A stretch of DNA of 30,264 bases, from the NCBI GenBank assembly GCA_030429785.1, contig JAUIEQ010000001.1, positions 1 through 30,264 of the forward strand. Direction: 5' to 3'. Within the stretch, counting starts at the first letter, position 1; each line of letters starts with the position of its first letter. The notes below the pieces were generated by a model. It ran no database searches, was not told the origin of the DNA, and saw nothing but the letters and a program-made list of their open reading frames with translations. Shown piece after piece: positions 24,435 to 30,264 of the stretch. This DNA comes from a bacterium. Lineage in GTDB: Bacteria; Patescibacteriota; Patescibacteriia; S139-126; S139-133. The position numbers were made by a program, and so were the translations under genes.

Positions 24435-25529
24435 ATGAGTAAAAAAATTCGAGTAGCAATTAATGGTTTTGGTCGAATCGGGCGTGCAAGTTTCCGGATT
24501 TTGATGGAGCGTGATGATGTTGAGGTTGTTGCGATCAATGGTTTGTCTGATGTGAAAGTGTATGCGCATTTATTGAAATACGACTCAGCATATGGCGTGT
24601 ATGAGCGAGATGTGAAGGCTGAAGAAGCGGGTGCAATCACAGCTCATGCTGGTGAGATGTCTCAGGAGCAAACACTAGCTGGCGATCACGGAGATCCGGA
24701 TTACTTGATTATTGATGATATGCATCGTGTGCGGTCTTTGGCTATTAAGGATCCAGCAGAACTTCCTTGGAAGGATTTGCAAATTGACGTCGTGCTTGAA
24801 TGTACGGGTGTGTTTGTCAAAGATGGTGCTGCTTATGCACATATCAAAGCAGGCGCGCGACGAGTGGTGATTTCAGCACCAGCCAAAGGCGAGGGTGATG
24901 TGATGACCTTTTTGCGTGGAGTCAATGACGATCAGTATGACGGGCAAGAGGTTATTTCAAATGCTTCATGTACCACCAATTGTGTATCACCAGTAGCGCG
25001 TGTGATGCAAGAACAGTTTGGTATTATCAAAGCATCATTGACCACTATTCATGCAGTGACTGCAAATCAAAGTTTGGTCGATAGTACACCACCGAAACGC
25101 CATGCTGACTTGCGACGGGGAAGAGCGGCTATGATCAATATCGTTCCAACTACCACTGGTGCTGCTCAGGCAACTGCACAAGTGATGCCTGAACTGGATA
25201 ACAAATTTGACGGTATTGCTGTTCGTGTTCCGGTGATTACTGGTTCATTGTCTGATTTTACATTTTTGGTTGGCAAGCAAGTGACGGTTGATGAAGTGAA
25301 TGCTGCATTTGACGCAGCAAAAAATGAAGCGCAGTTCAAAGGTGTGCTTGATGCAGTTCATGAACCGTTAGTATCAACTGACATTATCAAAAGTCCCTAC
25401 TCAGCAATTGTTGATCTCAGTATGACAAAAGTGATCGACGGCGATATGGTAAAAGTTATCGCCTGGTATGATAACGAGTGGGGCTACTCTAATAGATTAG
25501 TAGAAATGGCTGTTCAAGCGGCCGATTAA
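24435..25529 (+). CDS. gap: Glyceraldehyde-3-phosphate dehydrogenase, long form
   Basis: GAPDH oxidises glyceraldehyde 3-phosphate to 1,3-bisphosphoglycerate. Rossmann motif INGFGRIGR (9-17), catalytic Cys179 in SNASCTTNC and His206 are present, so it is active-site complete. It has 364 residues, about 25 more than E. coli GapA, because of an insertion between KYDS (48-51) and the ELPW near 110. The residue that usually is Asp and contacts the NAD 2'-hydroxyl is Gly here (AINGLSD, Gly36), which could relax specificity toward NADP. The ATG has no SD. The stop is only 11 bases before the next gene and no terminator is visible between them. Confidence 0.95.
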   Translation: MSKKIRVAINGFGRIGRASFRILMERDDVEVVAINGLSDVKVYAHLLKYDSAYGVYERDVKAEEAGAITAHAGEMSQEQTLAGDHGDPDYLIIDDMHRVRSLAIKDPAELPWKDLQIDVVLECTGVFVKDGAAYAHIKAGARRVVISAPAKGEGDVMTFLRGVNDDQYDGQEVISNASCTTNCVSPVARVMQEQFGIIKASLTTIHAVTANQSLVDSTPPKRHADLRRGRAAMINIVPTTTGAAQATAQVMPELDNKFDGIAVRVPVITGSLSDFTFLVGKQVTVDEVNAAFDAAKNEAQFKGVLDAVHEPLVSTDIIKSPYSAIVDLSMTKVIDGDMVKVIAWYDNEWGYSNRLVEMAVQAAD

Positions 25530-25540
25530 AGCATAAACCT

Positions 25541-27085
25541 ATGGCTCAGGTAATCGTATTGAATGGGGGGAAGTTGAAGATAGAAGATGTCTGGGCAATA
25601 GCTTGCAACAAAAATAAAATATCTATAGCCAACGAATGCAAACGTGCTGTTGATGAATCTCGACATTTTGTGGAGAGTGTCGGTCAGCACGTTTTGACGT
25701 ATGGGGTCAACACAGGATTTGGACCGATGGCTCAATACATCATGAGTCCAAAAAAAGTACAGCGCTTACAGTATAACCTCATCAGAAGTCATGCTGTGGG
25801 ACTTGGTGATACATTTTCAGAAGAAGAGTGTATGGCGATTATGGTAGTCAGGCTGAATTCACTGATAAAGGGTAAGTCAGGTGTAAGGTGGGAGCTTATT
25901 AAGTATATTGAGTTTTTTATTAACGAACGTATTGTTCCAGTTGTACACAAGCACGGATCTGTTGGTGCTAGTGGAGATTTGGTGCAATTAGCAGAAGTGG
26001 CATTGGCTTTAATAGGTGAAGGAAGTGTTTATTTTCACGGAGAGGTAAAACGCACAACTGATGTTTTGAATTTGCTTGGCAAAAAACCACTGGAATTGCA
26101 ATCAAAAGAAGGCCTAGCTTTGATTAATGGAACTGCAGCGATGACTGGTTTTGGTGCGTTAGTCGCATACCGAGCTAAGCGACTGTTTGACGCCGCGCTT
26201 GATTTTGGTGCGATGGCATATGAGCTTTTTGCTGGCTTTGATGATCCAATCAGCCAAGAATTGCAAGATATAAGAAAGCATGCTGGTCAGAGTTATGTAG
26301 CCAGTGCATTGCGGGCAAGATTGAAGAGCTCACAGTTAATTCAAAAGCGAACTGATTTAACAAAAAAAATTGATGTAGAGGACAGTACGGATGTAAGGAA
26401 AATTGATAGTAAGGTTCAGGATATTTACTCAATCAGGTGCATGCCACAGATTTATGGTCCAATTTATGACACTATTGAAAACGTCATTAAAGTTGTTACT
26501 ACTGAGATTAACTCTGTGACTGATAATCCGGTTACCAATGGCGCAAGTGACGCGTTGATTCATGGTGGCAACTTTCACGGTGATTATGTTTCGTTAGAAG
26601 CTGATAAGTTGAAGGTTGTGATGACAAGACTTGCGCAGACTATAGAGCGTCATATTAATTTGTTTTTGAATCCAAATTTACGAGATCATTTGCCACCATT
26701 TTTGAATCTAAGCAAGCCTGGTCTTGATTTGGCGCTCCAAGGATTACAGTTTGTGGCTACATCGACTACTGCAGAAATGCAGACGCTGTGTTATCCGAAT
26801 TACGTTCACACTATTTCTACTAATGCTGATAATCAGGATATTGTTAGTATGGGCACTAATTCGATGGTGCTAGCTTCAAAGGTTGTGGATTGCTTACTAG
26901 ATGTAATGTCTGTGTATCTTATTACCTTGTCCCAAGCTGTGGATGTGATGCAGAATCGAAGTCAACTATCATCATCTTCACAGAGGTGGTACGGGGAAAT
27001 TAGAGAAATATTCCCAGCTGTGACAGACGATCGCGATCTGAGTGTTGATTTGAAGAGGTTGAATGAAGTGCTGAATATTAAATAG
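25541..27085 (+). CDS. MIO-type aromatic amino acid ammonia-lyase (TAL/HAL)
   Basis: This 514-residue enzyme belongs to the histidine/phenylalanine/tyrosine ammonia-lyase family, which uses a self-made MIO cofactor to remove ammonia and give an arylacrylate. Ala143-Ser144-Gly145 (GSVGASGDL) forms the MIO. Tyr54 in YGVNTGFG is the catalytic base. The selectivity pair is Ser83-His84 (RSHA), as in histidine and some tyrosine lyases rather than the Phe type. Glu412 (TTAEMQ) occupies the substrate-clamping position. NQDIVSMGTNS follows. From recall of motifs (YGVNTGFGPMAQY, LQYNLIRSH, ATSTTAE) it is closest to the tyrosine lyase of Flavobacterium. No urocanase or imidazolonase gene is nearby, so it is unlikely to be a histidine-degradation enzyme. 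Confidence 0.9.
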   Translation: MAQVIVLNGGKLKIEDVWAIACNKNKISIANECKRAVDESRHFVESVGQHVLTYGVNTGFGPMAQYIMSPKKVQRLQYNLIRSHAVGLGDTFSEEECMAIMVVRLNSLIKGKSGVRWELIKYIEFFINERIVPVVHKHGSVGASGDLVQLAEVALALIGEGSVYFHGEVKRTTDVLNLLGKKPLELQSKEGLALINGTAAMTGFGALVAYRAKRLFDAALDFGAMAYELFAGFDDPISQELQDIRKHAGQSYVASALRARLKSSQLIQKRTDLTKKIDVEDSTDVRKIDSKVQDIYSIRCMPQIYGPIYDTIENVIKVVTTEINSVTDNPVTNGASDALIHGGNFHGDYVSLEADKLKVVMTRLAQTIERHINLFLNPNLRDHLPPFLNLSKPGLDLALQGLQFVATSTTAEMQTLCYPNYVHTISTNADNQDIVSMGTNSMVLASKVVDCLLDVMSVYLITLSQAVDVMQNRSQLSSSSQRWYGEIREIFPAVTDDRDLSVDLKRLNEVLNIK

Positions 27086-27100
27086 TTAATACGAATTAAA

Positions 27101-28111
27101 ATGAGCAGAAGCAATTCAAATATCGACCATTATAGTGTTTGGAATTACGATAGTGATTTAAAGCTTGATAGTTCTGAAAAAATTTTTAAATTTGTCTTAG
27201 AAAAATCAAAACTTGCACCTTCTGCTCATAACTCTCAACCATGGAAGGTAAAGTTGAATGGTGAAAAAATAGAAATTTTCGCTGATGCAAGTAAACATTT
27301 GAAGATTTCAGATCCTTTAAAAAGACAATTATATTTAAGTTTAGGTTGCTTAGCCGCAACTGTTGTTTCTGTGTGTGATGCAATAGGTATTGCGTATGAT
27401 TTAAACTGGAGTTATGATAAGTCAAATAGCTTAGCATGTAGCATTGGCTTGACTACTTCATCAGGAGTCACTTTGGATAAAAATTTACTTAATGCTTTGC
27501 ATAGTAGAGTAACAAACAGATTGTCGTATAAAAATACAGCGATAGACCCGACTATCATTAACGATATGAAAGCTTTGCTGTCAGAAGACGGTGTTGTTTT
27601 GAAAGTAATTACTAATAGTAAAAATCTTGATCATGTAAAAAAATCATTACTTCAAGCCATGGAGTTAGCTTTTAGTAATAAGGGTTTTAGGCAGGAGTTA
27701 GCGGCCTGGATAAGACCCAGTAGTAAAAAGTATGGCGATGGTATGCCTGGCTTCACCTTAAACATTCCTAAACCAGTGTCATTTTTGATTCCTTCTTTGT
27801 TAAAAAAAATCAATTTAACAAAAGTGATGATGATAGAAAATAACAAAATTGTAAATGAAACACCATCATTTGCAATTATTTCTGTCAAAAATGATGAACC
27901 ACTAGATTGGCTTAAGGCAGGGTTTGAAGCTCAGCGATTATTTCTTTTTTTAACTTCAAAAGAAATCGCATTTCATGTATTGAATGCAGCTGTCGAAAAT
28001 AATGAAGTTAAAGATGGTCTCAGAAAACGACTGTCTTTATCAGATCACCCCGTGATGATTTGGCGCATGGGTCACCCAATTAGGTCAGTTGAACATAGTC
28101 CAAGAAGATAA
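27101..28111 (+). CDS. Acg-family nitroreductase-like flavoprotein
   Basis: This 336-residue protein belongs to the nitroreductase fold of the Acg type (Mycobacterium Acg/Rv3131 relatives). The signature LAPSAHNSQPW (38-48) that binds FMN is present, followed by DPLKRQLYLSLGCLAA, SRVTNRLSY and the closing WRMGHP. Acg relatives often lack normal nitroreductase activity because a lid blocks NAD(P)H, and their role is uncertain. In this operon it could reduce or oxidise an aryl intermediate, but that is inference. It begins 15 bases after the ammonia-lyase and ends five bases before the ligase. From here on the sequence is much more AT-rich than in gap. Confidence 0.82.
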   Translation: MSRSNSNIDHYSVWNYDSDLKLDSSEKIFKFVLEKSKLAPSAHNSQPWKVKLNGEKIEIFADASKHLKISDPLKRQLYLSLGCLAATVVSVCDAIGIAYDLNWSYDKSNSLACSIGLTTSSGVTLDKNLLNALHSRVTNRLSYKNTAIDPTIINDMKALLSEDGVVLKVITNSKNLDHVKKSLLQAMELAFSNKGFRQELAAWIRPSSKKYGDGMPGFTLNIPKPVSFLIPSLLKKINLTKVMMIENNKIVNETPSFAIISVKNDEPLDWLKAGFEAQRLFLFLTSKEIAFHVLNAAVENNEVKDGLRKRLSLSDHPVMIWRMGHPIRSVEHSPRR

Positions 28112-28116
28112 AATAT

Positions 28117-29631
28117 ATGATACATAACTTTAACTACTTGGATGGTAAAACGAGTTCTGATTTTTTTAATATAGATGCAAAAAAAGTAAACGATGAATTT
28201 GTCAATAAGACAGAGGAGTACTGGTTGCAAAAAGGAGACGAGAGAGCGCTTAGTTTGTTCCATAAAGCTGCCATACACGTTCCGGCTTATAAAAATTTTT
28301 TAAGCAAAAACAAAATTGATCCTTCAAAAATAAAAACCATTGAAGATTTTTCATTACTGCCAATTACAGATAAGAAAAATTATATTCAACAATACTCTTT
28401 GGAAGAGTTAAGTTGGTTCGGCAAGCTTACTAGTTCCAATTTAGGTGCTGTTAGTTCTGGAATGAGCGGAAAGGCAACATTTTGGCTTCGAGGGGGTTGC
28501 CAAGAATACGAAGCAGCATTAGTGCATGAGCTTTTATATAGGGAACTTTGTGAAATACATAAAATGTCAACCTTGCTAATAGTGTGTTTTCCAATGGGTA
28601 TCTATGATTCAGGTTTGGCTACTGTACTGCCTAGTTTTATGGTAACACAAAAAGAATATGATTTAGTTATGTTTAGCCCAGGAAATAAAAAACAAGAGAT
28701 TTTAGAAATACTGAGAAATTTTATTGGTCATTTTGAACAGGTGTTATTATTTGGACACCCCTTGTTAATTAAAGATGTTTTGGAGACAGCGCTGCAAGAA
28801 GGTATTGATATGAGAGCAAAATATATGAAGCTTTTATTTTGCAGTGAAGGTTTTACTGAGCAATGGAGGGACTATTTGCAAGCTTTATTAAAAAATAAAG
28901 TCAAAGAATTGCATGCGTATAGTACTTATGGCTCAACTGAATTCCTGTTGATGGCTTACGAAACTCCGTTAAGTATTTTATTTAGAAAATTTTTAAGTGA
29001 TAAAAAAAACGATGTTTCAAAATCATTTCATGATAAGTCAGTTCCTAATATTTTTCAATACAACCCTTTATGGCGGTTTATGGAGGTGGTGAGTAGGGAG
29101 TTGATTTTTACTGCAGCCAGTGGACTGCCCCTGATTCGTTTTAACCTAAAAGATGAAGGAGAGCTTATTGAATACAAAGAAGTTAGTTCTGTTCTAGACG
29201 AAGGCAAGGTTGACTGGAAAGGTAAGTTGTCTCATTCTTGGAAGTTGCCGTTTGTAGCATTGTATGGAAGAAGTGATTATTCACTTGTGTTGCATGCAGC
29301 AATCATTTATCCTGATAACATTAAATTAGCTTTAGAAGATCCTGAGGTGCTTAATAAGGTTACAGGTAAATTTGTTATGAAGAAAGTTTACGATAAAGCT
29401 ATGAATGAATTCTTAGAGATTCATGTAGAGCTTTGTGATAATTTGCGGAAAAATATTGAATTTTCATCTATATTGCAAGACAAAATAGTGAAAACGTTGA
29501 GAGAAGTTAATCTGGAGTATTTAGATGCATCAAGTAACGTTGCTCAAGATATGGCCCCTAGAGTTATTTTACATGAGTATCAAACTGGTGAATACTTTAA
29601 ACCAGGATTGAAGCCAAGATATATACAATAA
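28117..29631 (+). CDS. PaaK-like adenylate-forming ligase
   Basis: This 504-residue member of the AMP-binding superfamily is nearest to phenylacetate-CoA ligase (PaaK). It has the entry block AAIHVPAYKNFL and IKTIEDFSLLPITDK, the phosphate-binding loop SSGMSGKA (about 113-120), YGSTEF (271-276) and GRSDYS (384-389) with an IYPDNI strand. It would activate a carboxylic acid as an acyl adenylate and pass it to CoA or a carrier. The phosphate loop differs from the usual SSGTTGKP. The C-terminal domain is present, ending KPGLKPRYI. The substrate is unknown; the adjacent lyase suggests an arylacrylate such as coumarate. The start at 28117 is 5 bases after the previous stop with no SD. Confidence 0.85.
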   Translation: MIHNFNYLDGKTSSDFFNIDAKKVNDEFVNKTEEYWLQKGDERALSLFHKAAIHVPAYKNFLSKNKIDPSKIKTIEDFSLLPITDKKNYIQQYSLEELSWFGKLTSSNLGAVSSGMSGKATFWLRGGCQEYEAALVHELLYRELCEIHKMSTLLIVCFPMGIYDSGLATVLPSFMVTQKEYDLVMFSPGNKKQEILEILRNFIGHFEQVLLFGHPLLIKDVLETALQEGIDMRAKYMKLLFCSEGFTEQWRDYLQALLKNKVKELHAYSTYGSTEFLLMAYETPLSILFRKFLSDKKNDVSKSFHDKSVPNIFQYNPLWRFMEVVSRELIFTAASGLPLIRFNLKDEGELIEYKEVSSVLDEGKVDWKGKLSHSWKLPFVALYGRSDYSLVLHAAIIYPDNIKLALEDPEVLNKVTGKFVMKKVYDKAMNEFLEIHVELCDNLRKNIEFSSILQDKIVKTLREVNLEYLDASSNVAQDMAPRVILHEYQTGEYFKPGLKPRYIQ

Positions 29632-29657
29632 GGTGATAATAAGTATTAATTTTTAGT

Positions 29658-30264
29658 ATGTATACTGAAATATTCTCACAACTATATTCTAAAGAGAGTG
29701 ATCTGAGTTACGCCCCTCAGATTTTTAATCTCAAAAACAGTGGTAGTTTTTTAGAGTTTGAGAAGTTATTAGCTAGCGGGAAGGTGAGTAAAGTAGTTGA
29801 TTCTATTGAGTCACAATTATCAGAGCTCTTTTTAACAGAAAATCCCTCGTTAATTAAAAAGAAAGACAAAGACAAAAAAGTACAGAAGCATTTGATGTCA
29901 TATAGTAAGGAAGATTTGCTTGTCTTAGGAAGGTGGGTTTATTATCCGTGGTTAAATACCTTAGTGCACATCTTGGAAGAAGAGTCTTTCTTTGCAGTAA
30001 GAACTAGTAGGAATAAGTTGTTAATAACTGATGAAGAACAAAAGAAGTGGTATAATGCTAAAGTTGGAATTGCTGGACTAAGTGTTGGGAATTCCATTTG
30101 TCTTTCTTTAATTCTCCAAGGTGGATCGAAGAAGATAAAAATCGCTGATTTCGATGAATTAGAGCTTTCTAATTTAAATAGGATCAGGACTGGTATACAA
30201 AATCTTGGTTTGAATAAAGCAATTATCACAGCTAGAGAAATTTATTCGATTAACCCTTACGCAG
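29658..30264 (+). CDS. ThiF/E1-like adenylyltransferase, cut by window edge
   Basis: The first 202 residues of an open frame are seen; it runs off the end. Residues 1-130 are a helical, charged N-terminal region without a family name, containing the KKKDKDKKVQKH stretch. Residues 137-146 (GIAGLSVGNS) and DFDELELSNLNR (about 167-178) are the ThiF/MoeB/E1 nucleotide-binding motifs, followed by AREIYSINPYA. E1-like enzymes adenylate a C-terminal carboxylate of a protein or peptide. The long N-terminal region plus this fold recalls Rv1355c-family proteins, which combine ThiF with an Acg-like nitroreductase domain. The start at 29658 follows AAGGTGAT at a distance of about 20 bases, so initiation is uncertain. 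Confidence 0.8.
   Translation, partial: MYTEIFSQLYSKESDLSYAPQIFNLKNSGSFLEFEKLLASGKVSKVVDSIESQLSELFLTENPSLIKKKDKDKKVQKHLMSYSKEDLLVLGRWVYYPWLNTLVHILEEESFFAVRTSRNKLLITDEEQKKWYNAKVGIAGLSVGNSICLSLILQGGSKKIKIADFDELELSNLNRIRTGIQNLGLNKAIITAREIYSINPYA

Noticed and set aside
1..30264. CRISPR array or tRNA genes
   Set aside because: No regularly spaced repeats and no cloverleaf with matching arms were found on either strand by reading.

Overview
The window looks like a piece of chromosome from a Candidate Phyla Radiation (Patescibacteria) bacterium or close relative. It is moderately AT-rich and uses the standard code: several genes end in TGA, for example the one ending at 2918. Small, streamlined housekeeping genes are mixed with membrane-anchored proteins of a kind seen in CPR genomes: pilin-like proteins without a prepilin motif, a DUF3048 protein and a baseplate-J-like protein. 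The exact lineage cannot be fixed from the sequence. Most housekeeping genes have no visible Shine-Dalgarno (SD) sequence, while several hypothetical and surface genes have a strong one.

Layout. Positions 1-6620: an unknown protein with a C-terminal coiled coil; miaA (tRNA modification) on the minus strand; a divergent three-gene membrane/cytosolic operon of unknown role; thrS without its TGS domain; a 400-base stretch with a well-formed promoter, a 50-residue membrane peptide and a possible structured RNA; and an unknown protein. Positions 6729-11840 (minus strand): dnaE (replicative polymerase) followed closely by a baseplate-J-like membrane protein, with a small DUF948-like membrane protein upstream. 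Positions 11925-16870 (plus strand): an unknown membrane-anchored protein coupled to an FtsW/RodA glycosyltransferase, then rplY (bL25/CTC), then an operon of two pilin-like proteins and a DUF3048 protein. Positions 16900-21580 (minus strand): release factor RF1 (prfA) and its methyltransferase PrmC, separated by a roughly 400-bp element with terminal inverted repeats and a degenerate HD-domain gene; also rpmE, a small unknown protein and an exported protein. Positions 21640-24383 (plus strand): rpsB-tsf with a promoter and a structured leader, a small membrane protein and pyrH.

The last part, 24435-30264, is the most unusual. A glycolytic/gluconeogenic GAPDH gene is followed, without a visible terminator, by a tightly packed set: an MIO-type aromatic amino acid (tyrosine/histidine) ammonia-lyase, an Acg-type flavin nitroreductase homologue, a PaaK-like adenylate-forming ligase, and a ThiF/E1-like adenylyltransferase cut by the window edge. 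Gene spacing is 5-26 bases, and base composition becomes clearly more AT-rich from about 27,100. Together these could deaminate an aromatic amino acid to an aryl acrylate, activate it as an acyl adenylate or thioester, and modify or conjugate it. This would be a small acquired biosynthetic cluster in an otherwise reduced genome. The product is unknown, and the cluster continues beyond the window.
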